DNA from: Macrostomum hystrix
Lineage: Eukaryota > Platyhelminthes > Macrostomidae
DNA: 64,000 bases
Direction: 5' to 3'
Assembly: GCA_950097015.1 (NCBI GenBank)
Contig: CATNEN010000038.1
Location: 24,279,001-24,343,000, forward strand
Part shown: piece by piece, positions 1 through 12,000 of the stretch
Numbering within the stretch: the first letter of the stretch is position 1
Layout of the letters: each line of letters starts with the position of its first letter
Notes under the pieces: model-generated
Told to the model about the DNA's origin: nothing
The model's database searches: none
What the model saw: the letters and a program-made list of their open reading frames with translations, nothing else
Made by a program: the position numbers and the translations under genes

Positions 1-480
1 TTGGAATCAGGTGTTTTCTACTCGTAGTAACATTTATAAAATCGTCAATCTTAGAAAATTGTCATTAAACTGCTGCTGCTGCCGCTGAGTGTGAAAATCG
101 GTTATATATATGGAAGAATTTTCGTCCAATTAGGATGTCTTCGCTTCATCATAAGTAGTTGTCTGAATTGGCTCAAGCGTCATATTGTGAGGCCGAAATT
201 TCTGCATCTTTGATTTGCGAAAATGTTGATAGGGTCACATGAGTGGCCAGAATGTCACAGCAGCGGCAGCAGCAGCAGCAGCAGCGGCAGCAGCAGCAGC
301 ACCAGGTGCATCAAAAGTGGTCAAGTGTTTCACAGACAAGGCATTCGTTATAACAGGTTATATAGAGTGGATGAAATTTGTGTGCTCAAATAAGCCCGAA
401 ATTAATTGGTTAGACATTTGCTCAGGAAAATCAGGAAATTTTTTTTCTAGATCATTCTAGAATACTTCTATTTTAGAACC
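1..480. other. window edge, no gene recognised
   Basis: No convincing exon is seen. A short CAG/CGG-rich run at about 258-302 gives a polyalanine reading on the plus strand and polyleucine/polyalanine on the minus strand. It is not tied to a recognisable protein, so it is left as a trinucleotide-rich stretch. Confidence 0.4.
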
Positions 481-1085
481 TTTAACGGTAGAACTACCAA
501 GGGGGGCGGGAATACATCCACCTGACAATTTTTTGTGCTTCACCCGAACGGAGTAATGCAAGCACACGAAACTCAAGAACACGGCCCAAATTTTTGTTGC
601 GCATCTTCTGAAACAAGAATCAAGTCGCCAGCTCTTTAGACCGTCGAGATATTCAATGTTTCTGGCCAAAGGTCCAATTTTTCTCATAATAGCTAGGGTA
701 TCTCATACGCCCCTATACACGAATCAGCACTGTGCCTCAGTGCGACCTTGCCAGGCCTTCAAAATTGATCAGCACGTCATCTGAATGTGCCTGCCTGCAT
801 CATCTCCGTCTTCGGTGGTCACCTACCTTTATCTAGACGGACTGCTGGACCTTCAAGGGCTACAACAGGTGGAACTAGGCCACTATGGACACCCTGACGC
901 GAATTTCTCCAATTTCCCTGATCAAGCCTAAATATTAGGCGCAGTTCAACCACAGTACACCATCGTCTGGTCTGTCAACCAATCAGCCACCAACCAACGC
1001 TGTTAGCATTCTGGCACTGCCAAAAAATGTCTGGGCCCCTTGATATTAAAGCGGGCGCCAACATGGCTTGGTTGTCCTACTGTTA
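481..1085 (+). repeat. dispersed repeat family R1, copy A
   Basis: This stretch is clearly related to 46740-47300 and 62190-62640. Shared landmarks in order are an ACCTTTATCTAGACGGACTG block, a CTGGACCTTCAAGGGCTACA block, GCGAATTTCTCCAATTTC, and a CAACCACAGTACA block. The copy ends near a CTTGGTTGTCCTACTG motif that also closes the 62-kb copy. There is no long reading frame, so the family looks non-autonomous (a MITE or foldback derivative). Class and exact ends cannot be fixed from three diverged copies. Confidence 0.7.
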
Positions 1086-1324
1086 ATAACTGATTGATTG
1101 AAAATGAATGTTGTTATAAAGAGCAAAAATATTTAAACATGTGGACAATTAGCTAAAACAAAAATCTTATCAATCTTAAGAAGAAGAAGAATCTTAATTT
1201 TTTTATTTTTTTTGCACAGGATTCAAGAAAAGAATTGAACAAAAGGGAAAGATTTTTGCGCTGATTAAACACAGCGGGTGCTATACTTGATTCAATCATA
1301 CAGACTATCCGCTTAGAGCTTTGT

Positions 1325-3200
1325 TTGAGGGAGACGACAAGGGAGAGGAAGGGAGAGAGGAAGCCAGAGAGGAAGGGAGAGAGGAAGGGAAAGAGGAAGG
1401 GGGAGAGGAAGGGGGAGAGAGGAAGGCGGAGAGGAAGGGAGAGAGGAAGTGAGAGAGGAAGGGGGAGAGGAAGGGGGAGAGAGGAAGGGAGAGAGGAAGG
1501 GAAAGAGGAAGGGAGAGAGGAAGGGGGAGAGAGGAAGGCGGAGAGGAAGGGAGAGAGGAAGGGAGAGAGGAAGGGAGAGAGGAAGGGAGAGAGGAAGTGA
1601 GAGAGGAAGGGGGAGAGGAAGGGGGAGAGAGGAAGGGAGAGAGGAAGGGAAAGAGGAAGGGAGAGAGGAAGGGGGAGAGAGGAAGGCGGAGAGGAAGGGA
1701 GAGAGGAAGGGAGAGAGGAAGGGAGAGAGGAAGGGAGAGAGGAAGGGAGAGAGGAAGGGATTGAGGAAGGGGGAGAGAGGAAGGCGGAGAGGAAGGGAGA
1801 GAGGAAGGGAAAGAGGAAGGGGGAGAGGAAGGGGGAGAGAGGAAGGCGGAGAGGAAGGGAGAGAGGAAGCCAGAGAGGAAAGGAGAGAGGAAGGGAGAGA
1901 GGAAGGGAGAGAGGAAGGGAGAGAGGAAGGCGGAGAGGAAGGGAGAGAGGAAGGGAGAGAGGAAGGGAGAGAGGAAGTGAGAGAGGAAGGGGGAGAGGAA
2001 GGGGGAGAGAGGAAGGGAGAGAGGAAGGGAAAGAGGAAGGGAGAGAGGAAGGGGGAGAGAGGAAGGCGGAGAGGAAGGGAGAGAGGAAGGGAGAGAGGAA
2101 GGGAAAGAGGAAGGGAGAGAGGAAGGGGGAGAGAGGAAGGCGGAGAGGAAGGGAGAGAGGAAGGGAGAGAGGAAGGGAGAGAGGAAGTGAGAGAGGAAGG
2201 GGGAGAGGAAGGGGGAGAGAGGAAGGGAGAGAGGAAGGGAAAGAGGAAGGGAGAGAGGAAGGGGGAGAGAGGAAGGCGGAGAGGAAGGGAGAGAGGAAGG
2301 GAGAGAGGAAGGGAGAGAGGAAGGGATTGAGGAAGGGGGAGAGAGGAAGGCGGAGAGGAAGGGAGAGAGGAAGGGAAAGAGGAAGGGGGAGAGGAAGGGG
2401 GAGAGAGGAAGGCGGAGAGGAAGGGAGAGAGGAAGCCAGAGAGGAAAGGAGAGAGGAAGGGAGAGAGGAAGGGAGAGAGGAAGGGAGAGAGGAAGGGGGA
2501 GAGGAAGGGGGAGAGAGGAAGGGAGAGAGGAAGGGAGAGAGGAAGGGAGAGAGGAAGGGATTGAGGAAGGGGGAGAGAGGAAGGCGGAGAGGAAGGGAGA
2601 GAGGAAGGGAAAGAGGAAGGGGGAGAGGAAGGGGGAGAGAGGAAGGCGGAGAGGAAGGGAGAGAGGAAGCCAGAGAGGAAAGGAGAGAGGAAGGGAGAGA
2701 GGAAGGGAGAGAGGAAGGGAGAGAGGAAGGGGGAGAGGAAGGGGGAGAGAGGAAGGGAGAGAGGAAGGGAGAGAGGAAGGGATAGAGGAAGGGGGAGAGA
2801 GGAAGGCGGAGAGGAAGGGAGAGAGGAAGGGAAAGAGGAAGGGGGAGAGGAAGGGGGAGAGAGGAAGGCGGAGAGGAAGGGAGAGAGGAAGGGAAAGAGG
2901 AAGGGGGAGAGGAAGGGGGAGAGAGGAAGGCGGAGAGGAAGGGAGAGAGGAAGCCAGAGAGGAAAGGAGAGAGGAAGGGAGAGAGGAAGGGAGAGAGGAA
3001 GGGAGAGAGGAAAGGAGAGAGGAAGGGAGAGAGGAAGGGAGAGAGGAAGGGAGAGAGGAAAGGAGAGAGGAAGGGAGAGAGGAAGGGAGAGAGGAAGGGA
3101 GAGAGGAAAGGAGAGAGGAAGGGAGAGAGGAAGGGAGAGAGGAAGGGAGAGAGGAAAGGAGAGAGGAAGGGAGAGAGGAAGGGAGAGAGGAAGGGAGCGA
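1325..3200. repeat. purine-only GGAAGGGAGAGA minisatellite, about 1.9 kb
   Basis: The plus strand is almost entirely A and G, built from 12-16-bp variants of AGGAAGGGAGAG and AGGAAGGGGGAG with rarer GGCGG and GGATTG variants. Longer blocks recur, for example the GGATTGAGGAAGGGGG block near 1758, 2324 and 2560, so there is higher-order duplication. Long open frames occur on both strands only because the unit has almost no stop codons; they are not genes. Polypurine mirror-repeat tracts of this kind can form triplex (H-) DNA. It lies just downstream of the splice donor of the exon at 3327-3471, so it may be intronic. Confidence 0.95.
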
Positions 3201-3326
3201 GAAAAACGGGATATAAGTGGTAATAGAGGAATAGGATTTGAGATTTAGAGATGGTGTGTACAATAAAAGAGCGATATAAATTTCAGAAAGCGGTTGTCAT
3301 AGCAACCAAGAATTTCATCAACTCAC

Positions 3327-3471
3327 CGCAGCCGTGTCTCGACTCGTCTTGAAATCGGTCGCAAGCGTCATCTTCGACGTCTTCGGATAGACGATCATTC
3401 GAACAAGACCGCTTGCAACGCTTCACAGCCAGACTCAACGGATTATCGTTAACGGTGCCAGCTAGAGCCAT
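3327..3471 (-). CDS. possible first coding exon of an unidentified gene
   Basis: An ATG at 3471 opens a 48-codon reading frame beginning MALAGTVNDN, rich in charged residues and cysteine, followed by a good splice donor (GCG|GTGAGT, donor at 3326) in phase 1. Its downstream exons would lie to the left, beyond the purine repeat or outside the window. I do not recognise the protein. Support is limited to the start codon, the open frame and the donor; it could also be a chance exon. Confidence 0.35.
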
Positions 3472-3499
3472 TTGTGAGCGCAACGAATTCTTTACCTTT

Positions 3500-3880
3500 G
3501 TTATCTTCTAATAGCGAGTGAGAGATTGAATTCGCGAGTTTTCTAGACCAAAAGCGCCTGTTTTTATGACGGAGGCAGCGGATGATTTTGACGCCCCGGG
3601 GAGGTTGAGGTGGGTTTGGGAGTAACTGGGAAACAGCGGGCGCCGTGGAGGCTGCTGCTCACATGCTCCCAGTTGTGCTCAGCGGTTTGAGTAGGTCGGT
3701 CCCCGGATAGCCAATAGCTGAAGACCCGCCGTAGCTGCCTATTGGCTGAGCTCATTCTGTTCTAACAAACTGCGATAAGCTCAACTTTGGCTCAAATGAT
3801 AGTTTAAGCTTCTCAAGGTTTGGAATTGTAAGAAAGTTAAATTCGCTACTTTTTTTATTAAACAATTGTCTTGCGATTAT
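3500..3880. other. spacer, no gene seen
   Basis: No supported exon, RNA gene or tandem array is visible between the orphan exon and the SINE fragment that starts near 3885. Confidence 0.5.
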
Positions 3881-3884
3881 TTTC

Positions 3885-4190
3885 ATATCCTCATGACTTT
3901 AAGGTCGGGGGTTCGATTCCTGACTTCACTGGAACAATCTGTGTCCTTTTAACAAGACACTTAACTCTGAATTGATTCAGCTGTTTAATGAATTGCAGCA
4001 TAAGCTGGGGTTCTTAAGGGTTCCGCGGCGAGGCCACATTTATTTTGGAGCTGGTCGTGTAGTTTACTCGCATGAGGGCCAATCTCCAAGGCACAGTGAC
4101 AGTAATACTGACGATAGGAGTGTGCTCAGGAGTCAGCTAAATGGGCAGAATTTTTCCTGTAAATATCCCATTGCAACATTCAATCTTATA
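3885..4190 (+). mobile_element. chimeric SINE (family-1 head, family-2 tail)
   Basis: The first part carries a Pol III B-box-like GGTTCGATTCC and the ATCTGTGTCCTTTTAACAAG block shared with the copies at 13.1, 28.4 and 53.9 kb. From about 4010 the sequence switches to the body of the second SINE family (GAGGCCACATTTATTT, then GAGGGCCAATCTCCAAGGCA), shared with 44.2 and 56.3 kb. The switch may be a nested insertion or recombination between two families. Confidence 0.65.
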
Positions 4191-4602
4191 TAGTCAGACA
4201 CAGATTTGTAAAGCCATGGTGTCACTTAAAAAACGTTTGTAACCCTTGATTGGAATAGCTATATAATCTTGAGCAGTCAACTATGAAAAACATGAGACCA
4301 CTGCTACTTACTGTCTTATCTGCTTGTCTAGTCTAGCTTTCCATTTATTCCTTGCATACATAATTTCCTATGCTGTCTCCCCATGGGACAGAACATATGC
4401 GATAGTTATACTCAATTGGAGCACAGTGTCACTTGGCTGAATAATCCTCTAAGATTCATAAACACGGTACATAAAAATTTGTAGACTTCAAATCGACTTA
4501 ACGGTTTCTTAACAACAAATATCCAACCTTAAATATCTACTTAATAAGTAGAGCAATCAGTTTATTAAACAAAAAAAAGTTTATAAAATAATACTAATTG
4601 CC

Positions 4603-4740
4603 AGGTGCTACAGGGCAATGGCACATCATTTGCTGACACTGGACCCGCAGCCAGCGAGGAGGCAATTCTGCCCATTCAGCTGACTCCTGAGCACACTGAG
4701 CACACAGAGACACTGTACGCAGGCACACACTCACACAGTT
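4603..4740 (-). mobile_element. SINE family-2 tail fragment
   Basis: Nearly the same sequence as the tail of the full copy at 44180-44515 (shared CGCAGCCAGCGAGGAGGCAA and CTGACTCCTGAGCACAC). The tRNA-like head is missing. It directly abuts a 30-bp minisatellite. Confidence 0.65.
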
Positions 4741-5120
4741 CCAATGATCCCACAGTTTATTGGCAGTTATCCCATCATCCCAGTGTATTGGCAGTTATCC
4801 CATCATCCCAGTGTATTGGCAGTTATCCCATGACCTTACAGTGTATTGGCAGTTATCCCATGACCTTACAGTTTATTGGCAGTTATCCCATGACCTTACA
4901 GTGTATTGGCAGTTATCCCATGACCTTACAGTGTATTGGCAGTTATCCCATGACCTTACAGTTTATTGGCAGTTATCCCATGACCTTACAGTGTATTGGC
5001 AGTTATCCAATGACCTTACAGTTTATTGGCAGTTATCCCATGACCTTACAGTGTATTGGCAGTTATCCCATGACCTTACAGTGTATTGGCAGTTATCCAA
5101 TGACCCCACAGTTTAAATTA
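4741..5120. repeat. 30-bp minisatellite, about 12 copies
   Basis: Units contain TATTGGCAGTTATCCCATGA. Because 30 is a multiple of three, all frames stay open and give spurious reading frames. Confidence 0.95.
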
Positions 5121-5334
5121 TTTATGTTATCCCATGATACCATGAAAATATGTCAATGAACATAACAGTTAGAAATTTTGCTCACGAGAAGAAAATTTTG
5201 ACTTTTATTTGTATAGAAAAACAAAATATCCGTTTGAGCTATAAACGCTCTTATAGAAATGTTTAATGCAGCTTAAAACACGTTCGCTTATTACACTCTT
5301 AAAATACTTGGGTACAAATAGCTAACACTTAGAC

Positions 5335-5411
5335 CAGGGGTCGGCAAACTCCGGCCCGCGGGCCAGATCCGGCCCTCGAAGCTCCCAAATCCGGCCCGTT
5401 GCCCCTTCCGA
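5335..5411 (+). mobile_element. hAT-type transposon terminus
   Basis: The segment starts CAGGGGTCGGCAAACTCC, followed by GGCCCGCGGGCCAGATCC. This closely resembles the terminal inverted repeat of widespread animal hAT (Charlie/Zaphod-type) elements, which begin CAGGGGTCGGCAAACT. The opposite end is not seen before 6.0 kb, so this is a solo end or a non-autonomous remnant followed by a tandem array. Confidence 0.6.
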
Positions 5412-5430
5412 CACTTATAGTATCTTGTTT

Positions 5431-5960
5431 CATCTCTCCTGTGTCTCTTCTCTCCTGTGTCTCTTCTCTCCTGTGTCGCATCTCTCCTGTGTCTCATCTC
5501 TCCTGTGTCTCATCTCTCCTGTGTCTCATCTCTCCTGTGTCTCATCTCTCCTGTGTCTCATCTCTCCTGTGTCTCATCTCTCCTGTGTCTCATCTCTCCT
5601 GTGTCTCATCTCTCCTGTGTCTCATCTCTCCTGTGTCTCATCTCTCCTGTGTCTCATCTCTCCTGTGTCGCATCTCTCCTGTGTCTCATCTCTCCTGTGT
5701 CTCATCTCTCCTGTGTCTCATCTCTCCTGTGTCACATCTCTCCTGTGTCTCATCTCTCCTGTGTCTCATCTCTCCTGTGTCTCATCTCTCCTGTGTCTCA
5801 TCTCTCCTGTGTCTCATCTCTCCTGTGTCTCTTCTCTCCTGTGTCTCATCTCTCCTGTGTCTCATCTCTCCTGTGTCTCTTCTCTCCTGTGTCTCTTCTC
5901 TCCTGTGTCTCATCTCTCCTGTGTCTCATCTCTCCTGTGTCGCATCTCTCCTGTGTCGCT
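5431..5960. repeat. 16-bp pyrimidine-rich minisatellite
   Basis: About 33 copies of a CTCATCTCTCCTGTGT unit with CTTCTCTCCTGTGT variants. Overlapping open frames in all three plus frames are by-products. The unit resembles the array at 45185-46060. Confidence 0.95.
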
Positions 5961-6052
5961 GATTGATGAATGAAATAGCGTTTATATCAAAAGGATAAAT
6001 TTCTGTCAAGAATCCTTGAATATGCCGACGAGTCTTTGCGAACTTGTTATAG

Positions 6053-9000
6053 TTAGTCAGCAGTCCACGGGCTGCTAATTGCGACCTTCAGCCTTCTTTG
6101 TCCGCTGAATGCCATCCGTCCGTGCTGCACCTGGTGATTGTCGATGATGACAATCTCTTGCCTGTGCAGCTGAAACCCGACGGCCGAAGACCAGGATACT
6201 TCACGAATGTGCTGCAGCACTGCCTCCTCGATGTTTGTCTGGTCGCCGTAAAATGTTGAAAACACCAGCTCTGATGCTGGCACCGAACGGAATGTCGGGT
6301 GCACCGAATAGTAAGTAGAATGATGCGATTGAATGGAGTTGCACCACACCTTGCGGCCTGGGGAGCGTTTGAGTAGGAGTCGAATTCCCTAGTAACCTGT
6401 TGAATTCCTTAGTAACCTGTTGAATTCCTTACTAACCTGTTGAATTCCTTAGTAACCTGTTGAATTCCTTAGTAACCTGTTGAATTCCTTAGTAACCTGT
6501 TGAATTCCTTAGTAACCTGTTGAATTCCTTAGTAACCTGTTGAATTCCTTAGTAACCTGTTGAATTCCTTAGTAACCTGTTGAATTCCTTAGTAACCTGT
6601 TGAATTCCATAGTAACCTGTTGAATTCCTTAGTAACATGTTGAATTCCTTAGTAACCTGTTGAATTCCTTAGTAACCTGTTGAATTCCTTAGTAACCTGT
6701 TGAATTCCTTAGTAACCTGTTGAATTCCTTAGTAACATGTTGAATTCCTTAGTAACCTGTTGAATTCCTTAGTAACATGTTGAATTCCTTAGTAACCTGT
6801 TGAATTCCTTAGTAACCTGTTGAATTCCTTAGTAACCTGTTGAATTGCCTAGTCACCTGTTGAATTGCCTAGTCACCTGTTGAATTGCCTAGTAACTTGT
6901 CGAAATTCCCAGTATATTGTCGAAATTCCTAGCACTTTTTAAACTCCCAGGAATGTTGTTGAATGTCCAGTAATGCTGTTTTATAAAAGCAATAAATTGC
7001 CTTTTAACAAAACGCAAAGAAACCCACCAGTTATAGGATGTCGTTTCGTCGGCGGGAGAACATTCCAATACGTCAGCGAGTCGGTGTTTGTGTCCCACTC
7101 ATAGCTGAACTGTCTCGTCTTGAGGTATTCGTTAACCACTTCTTTGTCTTCAGTGTGAAATACCTTTAAACGGGATTCAGAAAAAAGTTTTATGCAGAAA
7201 GTCTTTGTTTAGAATCAAAATGATGACCTAATCGATGTTGGTTTATTTTTAGCTCGTGAATTTATCGATTGGATTTAAATATAATTTCAGCACAAAGAAA
7301 GAATATCCAAACTAATAATTTTGATCACAGATGTCTTTTTATAATCAAACTGCTATTTACACTACTTCTAGTAGTGGTCAGCATTTATTTCAATATAAAT
7401 ACAAAATGAAAAAATATAAAGTAATTCTAACCCTTACCGACTGCCAGTTTAGATAAGTGGCGTTTCGCTTGTGTTTTAGCCGACGCCAATAGCAGATCTG
7501 TTTGTCCTCTAACCGGGCGAGAACTGAGGGATCCAAGTGCTCCAGCACAGAGTCGCTATGCAGCAGGACCGTCTCGCCGCCGTTGCCCACCTCGGCAGGA
7601 ATTTCGCACCAGAAACTGATCTGGGATAAGTTGATTGGGGAAAGGGATATTTTGTCACATATAAATTTCAAGAAAAAAATCATGATTTTTAAGAATTGTG
7701 AATTCTACGAATTTGGATTTATAAAAATAGGGATTTCTAACAATTGGAATTTCTAGGAATCGGGATTTCTAAGAACTAGGATTTCGAAGAGTTTTGGATT
7801 TCTTATAATTGTGATTTCTTGGATTTATAATATCTTAGAATTAGGATTTCTAAGAATTCGGGATTTCTAAGATTTGCGATTTCTTAGAATTAGAATTTGT
7901 AATAATTGGATTTTTAAAGAAATAGGATTTAAAAGAATTGGATTTCTAAGAATTGTGAATTCTACGAATTTGGATTTATAAAAATAGGGATTTCTAACAA
8001 TTGCAATTTCTAGGAATCGGTATTTCTAAGAATTAGGATTTCGAAGAGTTTTGGATTTCTTATAATTGTGATTTCTTGGAATTATAATATCTTAGAATTT
8101 AGGATTTCTAAGAATTCGGGATTTCTAAGATTAGCAATTTCTTAGAATTAGAACTTGTAATAATTTGATTTATAAAGAAATAGAATTTAAAAGAATTGGG
8201 ATTTCTAAGAATTAGGAATTTCTAAAAACTTTAATTTATTGGAATTTGGATTTTAGAGAGTTTGGATTTCTAAGAATTGATCAATTTTTTTATGATACCT
8301 CAAAGGAGCTATTGTATAAACAATTTCCCAGCTTATTAAAGACATTCAACTATTTAAACTAACTATTTAAACTTAGTTTTCAAGCTAGGCTTAATCTATT
8401 AGTCGCACCATTTGTTCAGATTAAAAAACTATTTCAATGCTTAGTTTGTCAGCTAGTACGTTAAGTTAAGATAAACCTTCCTATCATGCTCTAAAGGCGT
8501 GTGCATGACTTTTTTTCGACGAAATCAGAATGTTTACAGAAGTGCTTTTACGAAATGCAAAGTTTAGACCAAATGTGCTTTATAAATAGGTAGTTCTACC
8601 ACCTGTTTGACTTAGCTTACATGCGTGAAACTAATGAATACCTGTTAGACTCGAGTGAATGCCTGTTAGATTCGAGTGAATGCCTGTTAGACTCGAGTGA
8701 ATGCCTGTTAGACTCGAGTGAATGCCTGTTAGACTCGAGTGAATGCCTGTTAGACTCGAGTGAATGCCTGTTAGACTCGAGTGAATCCCTGTTTGACTCG
8801 AATGAATGCCTGTTAGACTCGAGTGAATGCCTGTTAGATTCGAGTGAATACCTGTTAGATTCGAGTGAATGCCTGTTAGATTCGAGTGAATGCCTGTTAG
8901 ACTCGAGTGAATGCCTGTTAGACTTGATTGAATGCCTGTTAGACTCGAGTGAATGCCTGTTAGACTTGATTGAATGCCTGTTAGACTCGAGTGAATGCCT

Positions 9001-12000
9001 GTTAGACTCGAGTGAGTGCCTGTTAGACTCGAGTGAATGCCTGTTAGACTCGAGTGAATGCCTGTTAGATTCGAGTGAATGCCTGTTAGACTTGATTGAA
9101 TGCCTGTTAGATTCGAGTGAATGCCTGTTAGACTCGAGTGAGTGCCTGTTAGACTCGAGTGAATGCCTGTTTGACTTGATTGAATGCCTGTTAGACTTGA
9201 TTGAATGCCTGTTAGATTCGAGTTAATACCTGTTAGATTCGAGTGAATGCCTGTTAGACTCGGGTGAATGCCTGTTAGACTCGAGTGAATGCCTGTTAGA
9301 CTTGATTGAATGCCTGTTAGACTCGAGTGAATGCCTGTTAGACTTGATTGAATGCCTGTTAGACTCGAGTGAATACCTGTTAGATTCGAGTGAATGCCTG
9401 TTAGACTCGGGTGAATGCCTGTTAGACTTGATTGAATGCCTGTTAGACTCGAGTGAATGCCTGTTAGACTTGATTGAATGCCTGTTAGACTCGAGTGAAT
9501 GCCTGTTTGACTTGATTGAATGCCTGTTAGACTCGGGTGAATGCCTGTTAGACTTGATTGAATGCCTGTTAGACTCGAGTGAATACCTGTTAGATTCGAG
9601 TGAATCCCTGTTTGACTCGAGTGAATGCCTGTTAGACTTGATTGAATGCCTGTTAGACTCGAGTGAATGCCTGTTAGACTTGATTGAATGCCTGTTAGAC
9701 TCGAGTGAATGCCTGTTTGACTTGATTGAATGCCTGTTTGACTCGAGTGAATGCCTGTTAGACTCGAGTGAATGCCTGTTTGACTTGATTGAATGCCTGT
9801 TAGACTCGAGTGAATGCCTGTTAGACTCGAGTGAATGCCTGTTAGACTCGAGTGAATGCCTGTTAGACTCGAGTGAATGCCTGTTTGACTTGATTGAATG
9901 CCTGTTAGACTCGAGTGAATGCCTGTTAGACTCGAGTGAATGCCTGTTAGACTCGAGTGAATGCCTGTTAGACTCGAGTGAATGCCTGTTTGACTTGATT
10001 GAATGCCTGTTTGACTCGAGTGAATGCCTGTTAGACTTGATTGAATGCCTGTTAGACTCGAGTGAATGCCTGTTAGATTCGAGTGAATACCTGTTAGATT
10101 CGAGTGAATGCCTGTTAGACTCGAGTGAATGCCTGTTTGACTTGATTGAATGCCTGTTAGACTCGAGTGAATGCCTGTTAGACTCGAGTGAATGCCTGTT
10201 AGACTTGATTGAATGCCTGTTAGACTCGAGTGAATGCCTGTTAGACTCGAGTGAGTGCCTGTTAGACTCGAGTGAATGCCTGTTAGACTCGAGTGAATGC
10301 CTGTTAGACTCGAGTGAATGCCTGTTAGACTCGAGTGAATGCCTGTTAGACTTGATTGAATGCCTGTTTGACTTGATTGAATGCCTGTTAGACTTGATTG
10401 AATGCCTGTTAGACTCGGGTGAATGCCTGTTAGACTCGAGTGAATGCCTGTTAGACTCGAATGAATGCCTGTTAGATTCGAGTGAATGCCTGTTAGACTC
10501 GAGTGAATGCCTGTTAGACTCGAGTGAATGCCTGTTAGACTCGAGTGAATGCCTGTTAGACTCGAGTGAATGCCTGTTAGACTCGAGTGAATGCCTGTTA
10601 GACTTGATTGAATGCCTGTTTGACTTGATTGAATGCCTGTTAGACTTGATTGAATGCCTGTTAGACTCGAGTGAATGCCTGTTAGACTCGAGTGAATGCC
10701 TGTTAGACTCGAGTGAATGCCTGTTAGACTTGATTGAATGCCTGTTTGACTTGATTGAATGCCTGTTAGACTTGATTGAATGCCTGTTAGACTCGAATGA
10801 ATGCCTGTTTGACTTGATTGAATGCCTGTTAGACTCGAGTGAATGCCTGTTTGACTCGAGTGAATGCCTGTTAGACTCGAGTGAATGCCTGTTAGACTTG
10901 ATTGAATGCCTGTTAGACTCGAGTGAATGCCTGTTTGACTTGATTGAATGCCTGTTAGACTCGAGTGAATGCCTGTTAGACTCGAGTGAATGCCTGTTTG
11001 ACTCGAGTGAATGCCTGTTAGACTTGATTGAATGCCTGTTAGACTCGAGTGAATGCCTGTTTGACTTGATTGAATGCCTGTTAGACTCGAGTGAATGCCT
11101 GTTAGACTCGAGTGAATGCCTGTTAGACTCGAGTGAATGCCTGTTTGACTCGAGTGAATGCCTGTTAGACTCGAGTGAATGCCTGTTAGACTTGATTGAA
11201 TGCCTGTTAGACTCGAGTGAATGCCTGTTTGACTTGATTGAATGCCTGTTAGACTCGAGTGAATGCCTGTTAGACTTGATTGAATGCCTGTTAGACTCGA
11301 GTGAATGCCTGTTTGACTTGATTGAATGCCTGTTAGACTCGAGTGAATGCCTGTTAGACTCGAGTGAATGCCTGTTAGACTCGAGTGAATGCCTTTTAGA
11401 CCTACTCAACACCAAAATGTGCATGATTAAGCTGTATTAGACAGGTAAGATAGACAGCCAGACTCTTCAGTATCGAGGCTATGCCATACAAGCGAAAGAG
11501 AATATAAATACCTTGAAGTGTATTGTCTGTCAATTGTATGGACCAACTTTACAACACGTCCAGGCTCTAAAAAAGACTAAATTGTCTTGTCTAGGAGTGG
11601 CGCCACGACTCACTCAAACTGAGCTTTCGGGTGCGGTAAGCCTATTGTAGTATGAGTATTAAAGAATTCTACTATTTCTGCCATTCTAATTATAATAATT
11701 AATAATATTGATAATAATTGGGGTTGTAGCCTGGGGGTTGTAGCCTAGTGGGTTTGTAGACAAGTGGGGGTTGTAGCCTAGTGGGGTTGTAGCGTAGTGG
11801 GGTTGTAGCGTAGTGGGGTTGTAGACAAGTGGGGGTTGTAGCCTAGTGGGGGTTGTAGCCTTGTAGGGGTTGTGTGGTTGTAGCCTAGTGGGGTAGGAGG
11901 TTGTAGCCTAGTAGGGGGTTGTGGGGTTGTAGCCTTGTAGGGGTTGTGTGGTTGTAGCCTAGTGGGGTAGGAGGTTGTAGCCTAGTAGGGGGTTGTAGGG

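Noticed and set aside
1305-3263. 652-codon minus-strand frame (Ser/Leu/Pro repeats) and plus-strand Arg/Glu/Gly frames
   Set aside because: They are translations of a purine-only minisatellite that almost lacks stop codons; frames on both strands overlap and no start or splice context supports them.
8621-11440. 201-, 712- and 733-codon repeat proteins on both strands
   Set aside because: They arise from a 21-bp tandem unit inside an intron of a well-supported gene; no signal peptide, domain or codon bias supports translation.
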